A DNA stretch of 6,957 bases from Natrialbaceae archaeon Tc-Br11_E2g1 (GCA_001564255.1 LKNC01000149.1:1-6957); one strand, 5' to 3'. Counted from the stretch's first letter, positions 1 to 5,650 are shown. Notes: generated by a model not told the origin, from the sequence alone. Program-made: numbers and translations.

Positions 1-1
1 C

Positions 2-115
2 GCTCACGAGCGTCGCGTCCTCGGGTGCGTACTCGGGGGCGACCTCGCTGTGGGGGACGACCTGGTTTGGCCCCTCCTCGCCCGTGTTCAGGAGTAGGCG
101 TTTGCCCGTCTCGAG
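2..115 (-). pseudogene. Inverted internal fragment of the same FAD-dependent oxidoreductase
   Basis: On the minus strand, reading from about 115 towards 1, one frame stays open. It encodes DLETGKRLLLNTG followed by EEGPNQVVPHSEVAPEYAP and then EDATLVS. In amine-oxidase / phytoene-desaturase-like proteins a segment of this kind (hydrophobic strand, then V..APEYAP..LVS) sits roughly 30 residues before the C-terminal block found here on the plus strand at 110-307. The two pieces therefore look like neighbouring parts of one protein in opposite orientation, meeting at CTCGAG (110-115), a sequence that would also encode Leu-Glu in both parts. The minus frame continues open a little beyond 115, but there it is antisense to the C-terminal piece and is probably fortuitous. 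Whether this is a natural local inversion or an assembly/amplification chimera cannot be decided here. Confidence 0.6.
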
Positions 116-307
116 GTCCGTTCGACCGAGCGGGTCGACTTCGCCCAGTTCGCCCAGCCGCCGGGAATCCACGACGAGTTACCCGACGTTCGCGACCCCG
201 ACGGTTCGATGTACCTCGCCGGAGACTACACGCAGTGGTCCTCGATCCAGGGGGCGATCGAAAGCGGCCACGAGGCGGCACGGGCGGCCCTCGAGGACCT
301 CGGGTAG
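110..307 (+). pseudogene. C-terminal fragment of an FAD-dependent amine-oxidase / phytoene-desaturase-like oxidoreductase, disrupted at its 5' end
   Basis: The frame ending at TAG 305-307 reads about 64 codons that look like the tail of an NAD(P)/FAD-dependent oxidoreductase of the amine oxidase / phytoene desaturase type. It has the segment RVDFAQFAQPPG and then MYLAGDYTQWSSIQGAIESG, the usual C-terminal FAD-contacting motif (LAGD followed by a small-residue helix SIQGAIESG..AA). The frame cannot be extended upstream: an in-frame TAG lies at 95-97 and the residues before about position 110 no longer resemble the family. The expected preceding residues are instead found on the opposite strand (see the next entry), so the gene appears rearranged or misassembled rather than simply cut by the window edge. 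Redox substrate unknown. Family assignment is by motif recognition only; I am confident about the C-terminal motif and less so about the exact subfamily. Confidence 0.7.
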
Positions 308-310
308 GCC

Positions 311-342
311 GGGTTTATACTCCCCCGCGAAAAACCCCGGCT
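311..342 (+). promoter_or_regulatory. TATA-box promoter of the universal stress protein gene
   Basis: The sequence TTTATAC at 314-320 is a good haloarchaeal TATA box. Its centre lies about 26 bases before the ATG at 343, which places the transcription start at or next to the start codon. The mRNA is therefore predicted to be leaderless, in line with the absence of a Shine-Dalgarno-like sequence before the ATG. Confidence 0.65.
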
Positions 343-759
343 ATGGCAGTACTCGTCGCGTACGACGGTTCCCAGCCCGCCCGGAAGGCCCTGAAACGCG
401 CGGTAGACGACCACGCGGACGAGGAAATCGTCCTCCTGCGGGTCATCGAGGCCGCCGAGGGCTCGACCGGCGCGGGGATCAACCTCGCCAGGGAGAAGCT
501 CAAAGAGATGGAATCGAAGACCGACGAGGAGGTCCGCGCGGACGTCGACGACCTCGTCGACACTACCGACCTCGAGTTCCGGACGGAGACGGCTATCGGC
601 CAGCCGGCCCGCCGGATAGTCGAAGTCGCCGAGGCCGAGGGTGTCGACGAGATCATCGTCGGCAGCCACGGCCGGTCGGGGATCTCGCGGGTGTTACTCG
701 GGAGCGTCGCCGAGACGGTCGTCCGCCGTGCACCGATGCCGGTGACGGTCGTTCGCTGA
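343..759 (+). CDS. Universal stress protein, UspA family, ATP-binding type
   Basis: The 138-residue product is a single Usp domain of normal length. It opens with strand beta-1 and the DGS turn (MAVLVAYDGS). Near the end it carries the complete nucleotide-binding signature G-x2-G-x9-G-S: Gly107, Gly110, then Gly120-Ser121, followed by a hydrophobic strand (MPVTVVR). This signature marks the ATP-binding subgroup typified by MJ0577 rather than the non-binding E. coli UspA type. It is expected to be a cytoplasmic dimer that responds to stress, with no enzymatic pathway inferable. The ATG at 343 is chosen because the Usp fold begins exactly there and a TATA box lies 26 bases upstream. An in-frame GTG start far upstream would run through the broken oxidoreductase and is not credible. 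The gene ends 4 bp from the convergent phosphoesterase gene. Haloarchaea carry many Usp paralogues, so no specific symbol is given. Confidence 0.95.
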   Translation: MAVLVAYDGSQPARKALKRAVDDHADEEIVLLRVIEAAEGSTGAGINLAREKLKEMESKTDEEVRADVDDLVDTTDLEFRTETAIGQPARRIVEVAEAEGVDEIIVGSHGRSGISRVLLGSVAETVVRRAPMPVTVVR

Positions 760-763
760 CCGC

Positions 764-1465
764 CTACAGCAGCCGCCGACACTCCCCGAGCGGCGGAAAC
801 CACAGCGTCCTCCCACACTCGTCCCGGAGTGCCGGGTAGAAGGCGTCGGGGTCGTCGACCAGCGGCGTCAGGAAATCTTCCCCACGCTTTCGGTTCACCG
901 TCGAGCCCGGGGCGAGTCGCGTAAACGCCGGCAGAACCACCACGTCACTGCCCTCGTAGGTCCCCGGGCCGTAGAGCAGACAGGGCCGTTTCCGCCCGTC
1001 GACCGACAGCGCCGGGTGGTCGTGTCCGATCACGTACCGCCGGCCCGTCGCTTCGGGGGGTTCGTGGCCGTGTAAGACGACCGTCCCGTCCTCGAGGCGG
1101 TACTCCTCTACCGCCCGACCGTCGTAGACCGCCTCGAGGGTCCCGTCGTGGTTCCCCGGGGTGACGACCAGCGTCGCGTCCGCGCCCTCGACGGTCGCGA
1201 GGAGTGCCCCGACCGCCTCCTCGACGCCACGGGGAACACGGGAAAACGAGTGGAGGAGATCCCCCGCGACGACGACCGTCTCCGGCGAGAACACCTCGAG
1301 TACCCCCTCGAGACGGGCGATCACGTCCCCGGCGTCGTCTACCGGCGCGTCGACGTTCGAGGCGGCCGCCCGCCCGAGGTGGAGGTCGGCGACGACGAGC
1401 GCCCGTGCCGTCGGGAGGTAAAGCGCCCGATCGCGGAAGGTGAAGGGGACGTCGACGTCGGTCAT
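764..1465 (-). CDS. ICC-like metallophosphoesterase (COG1407 / PdeM-related)
   Basis: The 233-residue protein has the calcineurin-like metallophosphoesterase blocks in order: DLHLG (Asp27, His29), GDLLH (Gly68, Asp69, His72), GNHD (Asn105, His106, Asp107), LHGHE (His132, His134) and GHDHP (His148, His150). These supply the two-metal site of the superfamily. The layout, with DLHLGRA near the N-terminus and a late PCLL...VVVLPAF block, fits the ICC-like phosphoesterases of COG1407. That group includes MJ0037 and the bacterial PdeM endonuclease that accompanies DNA-repair ligase/helicase sets. The substrate is unknown; a nuclease or nucleotide phosphodiesterase is possible. It is the last gene of the minus-strand run: its ATG overlaps the artA stop codon (ATGA, 1462-1465), indicating translational coupling with artA. 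An 18-bp stretch (1068-1085) is identical to part of the operator upstream of cdrS. Confidence 0.88.
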   Translation of the reverse strand: MTDVDVPFTFRDRALYLPTARALVVADLHLGRAAASNVDAPVDDAGDVIARLEGVLEVFSPETVVVAGDLLHSFSRVPRGVEEAVGALLATVEGADATLVVTPGNHDGTLEAVYDGRAVEEYRLEDGTVVLHGHEPPEATGRRYVIGHDHPALSVDGRKRPCLLYGPGTYEGSDVVVLPAFTRLAPGSTVNRKRGEDFLTPLVDDPDAFYPALRDECGRTLWFPPLGECRRLL

Positions 1466-2466
1466 TTCTCACGGCCGCCGTCCGCACGCACGTCAGTGTC
1501 GAGGGCGTCGGCCAGGTCGTATTCGTTGCCCGTGAGGATAAAGAGGACGTCCTCGAGGGGTTCGAGGATCTCCGGGAGGATCCTCACGAGGAGGTAGGTG
1601 ATGGCCACGAGCGCGACGACGGCGAGCAGCTGGGCGATGAAGTTGTGCGCGACCAGGTAAGAGGTCTGGCTCTCGGGTGCGCCCATAAGTTCCGTGGTCA
1701 CGTATATCAGCGGTTCGTACTGGAACCACCCCCAGGGGGAGGCGAGTCCGACGAAGACGTTGCGCGCGAGGTTGAGGATCCAGATGACGCCGACCGCGAT
1801 GGCGAACGCGGTGAGTTTCCGACCCAGGGGGGCTTTGACGGCGGCGATCAGGCCGCCGAAAATAGAGATGCTGCCGATGCCGGTACAGGCCATGACGATG
1901 TAGGTCGTCCGGCCCGTCACGGTCTCGTCCGGATCGAAGTCGAAGCGACTCTCGTACCCGTTGACGGCCTCGTCGATTCCGGGACTGTGCCCGAGCAGTT
2001 CCATCCCCCAGTGAGTCTGGACGGCGACCGTCTCGATCAGCCACCGGCGGACGAACGGGATCGTCTCCGCCGGCAGGTAGATGATCCCCATGATCGCGAC
2101 GGCCTTCGTGAGCAAGAAAAGCGACTCCCGGCCGCCAAAGAGGAGATAGCCGGTGTAGGCACACAGCGGCAGGGCCGCCAGTGCGAGAACCGTCTGTAAC
2201 GGACTCTGTGCGTCGTAGTAGTAGTACGGCACCATCGACAGCCAGAAGACGCCGAACAGCACCCACGCCGCCGCTGCGACGTACCGGGGAACGTCGGCGA
2301 CGCCGTTCCAGGCGAGACCGAGTGCGAGGACGAACGCCCCGATCGAGAGCCACGCGAGAGCGTCCGTCCCGGAGAGTCCGCCCGCGAGCGCGACGACGAG
2401 TGTCGGATCGACGGCCGCGACTGTGGAGTCGAGGTCGCCGGGGGGTGCCACGGGCGGAGACGACAT
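1462..2466 (-). CDS. artA: Archaeosortase A (membrane transpeptidase-like enzyme for C-terminal surface-protein processing)
   Basis: The 334-residue polytopic membrane protein belongs to the exosortase/archaeosortase family. Hydrophobic segments lie at roughly residues 36-55, 62-84, 91-111, 117-137, 187-211, 217-240 and 268-298. The candidate active-site residues are Cys194 in ACTGIGS, Arg235 in LNLARN and His274 in LVAHN, on the extracytoplasmic face by family precedent. ArtA recognises the PGF-CTERM signal, cleaves it and enables attachment of the new C-terminus to archaetidyl lipid; the S-layer glycoprotein is the main known substrate in Haloferax volcanii. The ATG at 2466 precedes a short polar N-terminus before the first membrane segment. 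It follows ftsZ2 by 130 bp on the same strand and overlaps the next gene by 4 bp. The spacings Cys-Arg (41) and Cys-His (80) equal those I recall for the catalytic residues of H. volcanii ArtA, where the third is Arg. Confidence 0.9.
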   Translation of the reverse strand: MSSPPVAPPGDLDSTVAAVDPTLVVALAGGLSGTDALAWLSIGAFVLALGLAWNGVADVPRYVAAAAWVLFGVFWLSMVPYYYYDAQSPLQTVLALAALPLCAYTGYLLFGGRESLFLLTKAVAIMGIIYLPAETIPFVRRWLIETVAVQTHWGMELLGHSPGIDEAVNGYESRFDFDPDETVTGRTTYIVMACTGIGSISIFGGLIAAVKAPLGRKLTAFAIAVGVIWILNLARNVFVGLASPWGWFQYEPLIYVTTELMGAPESQTSYLVAHNFIAQLLAVVALVAITYLLVRILPEILEPLEDVLFILTGNEYDLADALDTDVRADGGREK

Positions 2467-2505
2467 ATCGTGCCGGAACCATGCCCTCCCGCGGTATCAA
2501 CTTGA
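2466..2505 (-). promoter_or_regulatory. Weak candidate promoter for artA
   Basis: On the minus strand TTGATACC (2500-2493) is centred about 30 bases before the artA ATG, a spacing suitable for a near-leaderless transcript. The match to the haloarchaeal TATA consensus is poor, and artA could equally be read through from ftsZ2. Confidence 0.3.
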
Positions 2506-2568
2506 CGCCTTCGATGAGTGTCAATCGGCCGTGAGTTGGGTGGTGACGACACCGTCCGACGTCTGACA

Positions 2569-2590
2569 CCGCCCTCCTGAGGGGGGACGG
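2569..2590 (-). terminator. Imperfect GC hairpin just downstream of ftsZ2
   Basis: The 22 bases starting 6 bases after the ftsZ2 stop can fold into a 9-bp stem with one mismatch and one wobble pair around a 4-base loop (CCGTCCCCC ... GGAGGGCGG in the sense of the ftsZ2 mRNA). No T-run follows, so it is not a classical archaeal intrinsic terminator. It may stabilise the ftsZ2 3' end or attenuate readthrough into artA. The rest of the 130-bp ftsZ2-artA spacer shows nothing clear. Confidence 0.35.
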
Positions 2591-2596
2591 TCGGCG

Positions 2597-3778
2597 CTAG
2601 CGGATGACGTCGACGCCGTTTCGTTTCTCGAGTTCGCGTCGGCCGCCGTCGCTCTGAGCGCCGAAGTTCCCCGCCTCGAGGTCGTTGCTGGCGTCGAAGT
2701 CGACGTCGCGTACGTCCTCGATGCTCGCCCGGGACTTATCGGCCTGTTTCTGGGTCGTCGGCCCCAGCACCTGGGCGCTCTGGACGCCTGTCATGATTGC
2801 CATGACGCGTACTTTGCCCTTGTACTCCTCTTGAATGCGGGCACCCCAGATGACGTTCGCGCTGGCCTCGAGGCGTTCGGTGATGTTGTCGGCGATCCCT
2901 TCGGCCTCCTTGAGCGTGAGGTCGGGGCCGCCGGTGATGTGGACGAGCCCACCCGACGCCCCGCGGTAGTCGACGTCGAGAAGCGGGTGGTTCATCGCGT
3001 CCTTGACCACCTCGTTCGTCTTGTTTTTATCCTGGGTTTCGCCGACGAGCATGACCGCGACGCCGCCCTGGTTCATGATAGTGGACATGTCGGCGTAGTC
3101 CAAGTTGATCAGGCTCGGCTGGGTGATCGTCTCGCTGATCCCCTTTACCGTCTCGGCGATGATCTGGTCCATCACCGAGAACGCCTTGCCGATCGGGAGG
3201 TTCGGAACGTACTCGAGCAGTCGGTTGTTGTCGAGGACGATGATCGAGTCGGCTTTCTCCCGGAGTTTCTCGAGCCCTTCCTCGGCTTTGACGGTGCGGG
3301 CACGCTCGACGTTAAACGGCGTCGAGACCATGCCGACGACGATCGCGCCCTGCTCTTTGGCGATCTTCGAGACGACGGGGGCGGCACCCGTGCCGGTACC
3401 ACCGCCCATACCCGCGGTCACGAACACGAGGTCCGCCTCGCCGAGGACCTCCTTGATCGTGCCCTGGGCCATCTCGGTCGCACGTTCGCCCATCGACGGG
3501 TCACCGCCCGCACCGAGCCCGTTGGTCAGGGACTTGCCGACCAGGATCTTCGTCTCGGCCTCGATCATCTTCAGGTGCTGTTTGTCCGTGTTGATCGCGA
3601 CCGTCTCGGCGCCGTCGACGCCGATGTTGTACAGCCGGTTTATCGTGTTGTTGCCTGCACCGCCACAGCCGACGATGACGATGCGGGGGTCCCCGAACTC
3701 GTCGTCGTCCATCCCGGCTTTCATCTCGCGGGCCTCCTCCTCGGCGTTCTCTAGGGCGTCTTGGACGATATCTTGCAT
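2597..3778 (-). CDS. ftsZ2: Cell division tubulin homologue FtsZ2
   Basis: The 393-residue protein is a full-length archaeal FtsZ. The GTPase domain has the nucleotide-binding GCGGAGNNT (Gly39-Thr45), the tubulin signature GGGTGTG (125-131) and the T7 synergy loop NLDYAD (Asn225, Asp227, Asp230) that completes the neighbouring subunit's active site. The variable tail (about 345-393) ends in VDVIR, a likely binding peptide for ring partners. The sequence type (MQDIVQDAL..., [23 protein letters not shown]) and the adjacent cdrS identify FtsZ2 rather than FtsZ1. In H. volcanii FtsZ1 and FtsZ2 are both needed for normal division, with FtsZ2 required for ring constriction. The start codon lies 4 bp after the cdrS stop, with a GAAGGTG Shine-Dalgarno-like element inside the end of cdrS, so the two genes should be co-transcribed from the promoter upstream of cdrS. 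Confidence 0.95.
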   Translation of the reverse strand: MQDIVQDALENAEEEAREMKAGMDDDEFGDPRIVIVGCGGAGNNTINRLYNIGVDGAETVAINTDKQHLKMIEAETKILVGKSLTNGLGAGGDPSMGERATEMAQGTIKEVLGEADLVFVTAGMGGGTGTGAAPVVSKIAKEQGAIVVGMVSTPFNVERARTVKAEEGLEKLREKADSIIVLDNNRLLEYVPNLPIGKAFSVMDQIIAETVKGISETITQPSLINLDYADMSTIMNQGGVAVMLVGETQDKNKTNEVVKDAMNHPLLDVDYRGASGGLVHITGGPDLTLKEAEGIADNITERLEASANVIWGARIQEEYKGKVRVMAIMTGVQSAQVLGPTTQKQADKSRASIEDVRDVDFDASNDLEAGNFGAQSDGGRRELEKRNGVDVIR

Positions 3779-3782
3779 CGGT

Positions 3783-3962
3783 TCACACCTTCGCCAGGCC
3801 GCGTTCGTTCGTCTCGTGTTGGCGACATTCCTCTTGGTCGTTTATCATCTCGCGGACGGCGGATCGAATCGCCTCGCTGCGATTCGGGAACTCGCCGGAA
3901 TCGACCAGTCGTTCGACCTCCTCTACTTGCTGTTTCGGGATTCGTAGTGTCACACGCTCCAT
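3783..3962 (-). CDS. cdrS: Short ribbon-helix-helix transcription factor CdrS
   Basis: This 59-residue ORF starts [19 protein letters not shown] and is a minimal ribbon-helix-helix protein. The beta-strand RVTLRIP (residues 3-9) inserts in the DNA major groove as a dimer. Helix 1 spans about 10-21, the turn EFPNRSE includes the N-cap Ser29, and helix 2 (about 29-41) reads [12 protein letters not shown]. The short charged tail after residue 42 contains one Cys. Size, fold and position 4 bp before ftsZ2 match CdrS (cell division regulator, short) of Halobacterium and Haloferax, a global regulator that controls ftsZ2 expression. It is preceded by a 208-bp regulatory region with repeated GTAAGACG sites, which fits autoregulation. 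ATG 3962 is the natural start because the beta-strand begins immediately after it. A weak AGGGG lies about 10 bases upstream. Confidence 0.9.
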   Translation of the reverse strand: MERVTLRIPKQQVEEVERLVDSGEFPNRSEAIRSAVREMINDQEECRQHETNERGLAKV

Positions 3963-4040
3963 GGTTGTATTCCCCTGCTGGGTAAGACGGTGAGCGCCCC
4001 TGTCAGACGCACCGTGTCTTACACAGAACCACCAGACTGT

Positions 4041-4057
4041 GGAGGGTTCGCCCCTCC
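4041..4057 (-). other. GC-rich stem-loop in the predicted cdrS leader
   Basis: The plus-strand sequence GGAGGG-TTCGC-CCCTCC forms a 6-bp perfect stem with a 5-base loop (a T-A pair extends it by one). In the minus-strand transcript it would sit about 35-50 bases after the predicted start and contains GGAGG, a Shine-Dalgarno-like sequence, in its 5' arm. No start codon is suitably placed, so a structural or termination role is as likely as a translational one. Confidence 0.35.
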
Positions 4058-4068
4058 AGGCGGCCCGT

Positions 4069-4086
4069 GTAAGACGACCGTCTTAC
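4069..4086. promoter_or_regulatory. Perfect palindromic operator GTAAGACG-AC-CGTCTTAC
   Basis: The half-sites are exact 8-bp inverted repeats separated by two bases, a geometry suited to a dimer (or dimer of dimers) of a ribbon-helix-helix protein. The site begins about 4 bases after the predicted start of the cdrS-ftsZ2 transcript, where a bound protein would block RNA polymerase. CdrS or CdrL is the natural candidate ligand; this is inference. Confidence 0.65.
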
Positions 4087-4170
4087 GCACTAAGAGACAA
4101 CCCTGTCATACACCATAAAAGTTTCCCCGGGATGACTTTCACTGTAATACGACAGTCACGGCGGTGAGAG

Positions 4171-4695
4171 TCACCCGGAGTCGAGAACGTCCGCCGCCGG
4201 CGTCCGACGCCCACAGCCCGGACAGAACGCCCAATCCGACCGGACCTCGTCACCACACTCACAGAACAGCCTGTTCGCCGTCTTCTCCCCGCAGTTCGGA
4301 CAGTACACGTGGTCGTCGTCGACCCACTCGCCACACTGTTTACACTCGCGGTCACCGCTGTCACCGCCGACGTCGTCGGCAGCCGCCGTCCGCCCGTCGA
4401 CGCGGTTCCCCGCCGTCTTACGCTCCCCGTCGAGGGAGACGGAGACGGTCACCTCCGGCAACTCGGTGAGTCGCCGTTCGACCAGTTCGTCGACACGACT
4501 CGCCACGAGGTCGTCGATACTCGACGTTTCGCGGCCGAAAGCGCCCGGCTGAGCCGTCGTCTTACGGTGCCCACCGTCGACGTGGGACTCGAGGTACTCC
4601 CGGAGGGCCGCTCGCATCACCTCGCTTTTCGACGCGTCGACGGCCTCGAGTTCCTCGAGGAGGTCCTCGTCCGCGCGGAACGTGATCTTTCCCAT
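4171..4695 (-). CDS. cdrL: Ribbon-helix-helix protein with two C-terminal zinc ribbons (CdrL-like)
   Basis: The 174-residue protein begins with a ribbon-helix-helix domain: strand GKITFRAD (2-9), helix 1 DLLEELEAV, the turn DASKSE, and helix 2 SEVMRAALREYLESH (24-38). A polar linker with a helical stretch (about 58-80) follows. Two zinc-binding modules close the protein: C118-x2-C121 with C132-x2-C135, then C145-x-C147 with C158-x2-C161. It lies immediately upstream of cdrS, matching CdrL (cell division regulator, long) of Halobacterium, reported to act on the cdrS-ftsZ2 operon. The zinc ribbons could mediate protein contacts, extra DNA binding or metal sensing; this is not visible. ATG 4695 is chosen because the strand of the RHH fold starts at residue 3; a longer frame to 4860 has no family-like residues. 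Its own coding region carries two GTAAGACG sites (4414-4421, 4558-4565), each encoding Arg-Lys-Thr. Confidence 0.85.
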   Translation of the reverse strand: MGKITFRADEDLLEELEAVDASKSEVMRAALREYLESHVDGGHRKTTAQPGAFGRETSSIDDLVASRVDELVERRLTELPEVTVSVSLDGERKTAGNRVDGRTAAADDVGGDSGDRECKQCGEWVDDDHVYCPNCGEKTANRLFCECGDEVRSDWAFCPGCGRRTPAADVLDSG

Positions 4696-4733
4696 AGCCG
4701 ATAGCGCTCCGTTTATACTGCACCCATATGAAT
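4696..4733 (-). promoter_or_regulatory. Candidate promoter of cdrL
   Basis: On the minus strand an AT-rich element CATATG (4730-4725) followed by GTATAAAC (4718-4711) lies between about 17 and 33 bases before the cdrL ATG. The TATAAA copy is the better consensus match but is rather close to the ATG; the CATATG copy has the ideal leaderless spacing. No GTAAGACG motif occurs here. Confidence 0.5.
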
Positions 4734-4780
4734 CGTTCCCTGGATACTGGCGCCCGGGGCGTACTCGGCCGATTTCGGGT

Positions 4781-5650
4781 CTAGGGTTCCCGGAGTTCTT
4801 TGACCGTCTCGATGTTCCAGGCGAAGCCACGCCCGTCCTCGGTGGGCGTCTCGAGGGCAAAGGGCAACTCCCGGAGGTCGGGGTGATTGACGATCGCGGC
4901 TATCCCGTCCTCGCCGATGTAGCCCTCGCCGATGTGGGCGTGTTCGTCCTTGTGCGTGCCGACGTCGTGTTTCGAGTCGTTGAGGTGGATGTACTCCAGG
5001 TACTCGAGGCCGACCTCGTCGTCGAAGCGGCCGACGGTCTCGTCGACGGCCTCGGGGGTCGTGAGATCGTTCCCGGCGACGAGGGTGTGGGCGGTGTCGA
5101 TACAGATCCCGATGTCGGTCTCGGTGCGCTCGATGATACCCGCCAGATGTTCGAACTCCCCGCCGAGTTTCGTCCCGCTTCCCGCGTCCGATTCGATCAG
5201 GATCCGGACGCCCTCGGGAACCGAAAGGGAGTCGATGACGCCCGCAGCGTTGTCGAGGCCGCCCTCGACGCCCGCCCCCGTGTGTGCGCCCAGGTGGACG
5301 TTGACGTACGGGACCCCGAGTGTCTCGGCGGCCTCGAGTTCGGCCTGCATACTCTCGGTCGACTTCCGACGGAGGTCCTCCTTTGGCGTACAGAGGTTCA
5401 CGAGATACGACGAGTGGATCACCCACGGGCCCTCGAGCAGTTCGTCGCTCTCCTCGCGAAAGCCCGCGGCCGCTTCCTCGGGGATGTCGGGATCCTGCCA
5501 GACCTGCGGGGAGGTAGTGAAGATCTGCCCGCAGTTGCCGCCAAAGGCCACCTGGCGGTGGACGGCGTTGCGGACGTCGTCGTACGGCGGCGTCTCCGTA
5601 TCCGAAGCGACCCGCGACCCTGAAATCGAAACGTGTGCACCGACGTTCAT
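4781..5650 (-). CDS. nfo: Deoxyribonuclease IV (endonuclease IV, AP endonuclease)
   Basis: The 289-residue TIM-barrel protein is a complete endonuclease IV. It cleaves the phosphodiester bond 5' to abasic sites in base-excision repair. All nine zinc ligands of the E. coli enzyme can be placed: His79 (VIHSSY), His119 (NVHLGAH), Glu153 (IESDAG), Asp185 and His188 (CIDTAH), His222 (IHLNDS), Asp235 and His237 ([10 protein letters not shown]), and Glu267 (ALETP). Together they form the trinuclear zinc site. The N-terminus [11 protein letters not shown] begins directly with the first strand of the barrel, supporting ATG 5650. The gene is 65 bp downstream of the lipoyl-enzyme gene and 85 bp upstream of cdrL, all on one strand. 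A weak TATA-like CTTTCAT lies about 27 bases before the start, so it may be transcribed independently. Nothing unusual was noted. Confidence 0.96.
   Translation of the reverse strand: MNVGAHVSISGSRVASDTETPPYDDVRNAVHRQVAFGGNCGQIFTTSPQVWQDPDIPEEAAAGFREESDELLEGPWVIHSSYLVNLCTPKEDLRRKSTESMQAELEAAETLGVPYVNVHLGAHTGAGVEGGLDNAAGVIDSLSVPEGVRILIESDAGSGTKLGGEFEHLAGIIERTETDIGICIDTAHTLVAGNDLTTPEAVDETVGRFDDEVGLEYLEYIHLNDSKHDVGTHKDEHAHIGEGYIGEDGIAAIVNHPDLRELPFALETPTEDGRGFAWNIETVKELREP

Larger units (their letters stand above)
3963..4170 (-). promoter_or_regulatory. Regulatory region between cdrL and cdrS: promoter, operator repeats, leader hairpin
   Basis: These 208 bp hold no gene. A strong BRE/TATA pair, GGGAAAC-TTTTATGG, lies at 4127-4113 on the minus strand and predicts a transcription start near 4090, giving cdrS-ftsZ2 a leader of about 125-130 bases. 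Copies of GTAAGACG or a near match occur at 3982-3989, 4016-4022 (seven of eight bases, inside GTGTCTTACAC), 4069-4076, 4079-4086 (inverse) and 4144-4153 (one mismatch, GTAATACGAC). The last lies in a second small inverted repeat, ACTGT...ACAGT (4141-4156), upstream of the TATA box. Promoter placement is inference from consensus; the repeats are directly visible. Confidence 0.75.

Noticed and set aside
25..342. GTG-initiated upstream extension of the universal stress protein
   Set aside because: The extension is Arg/Pro-rich, has no Usp similarity, overlaps the oxidoreductase remnant and ignores the TATA box 26 bases before ATG 343.
1493..2569. Minus-strand open frame of 358 codons overlapping artA
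   Set aside because: Arginine-rich shadow of artA; the artA frame has the membrane segments and active-site residues.
2831..3754. Plus-strand open frame of 307 codons opposite ftsZ2
   Set aside because: It lies antisense to a strongly conserved FtsZ2 and has no recognisable motif; long antisense frames are normal in GC-rich haloarchaeal genes.
3982..4086. Possible CRISPR or tandem repeat array from the repeated GTAAGACG words
   Set aside because: The repeats are only 8 bases, irregularly spaced and in mixed orientation, which fits protein-binding sites and not CRISPR repeats.
4682..5623. Plus-strand open frame of 313 codons opposite nfo
   Set aside because: Antisense shadow without domain features or a promoter.
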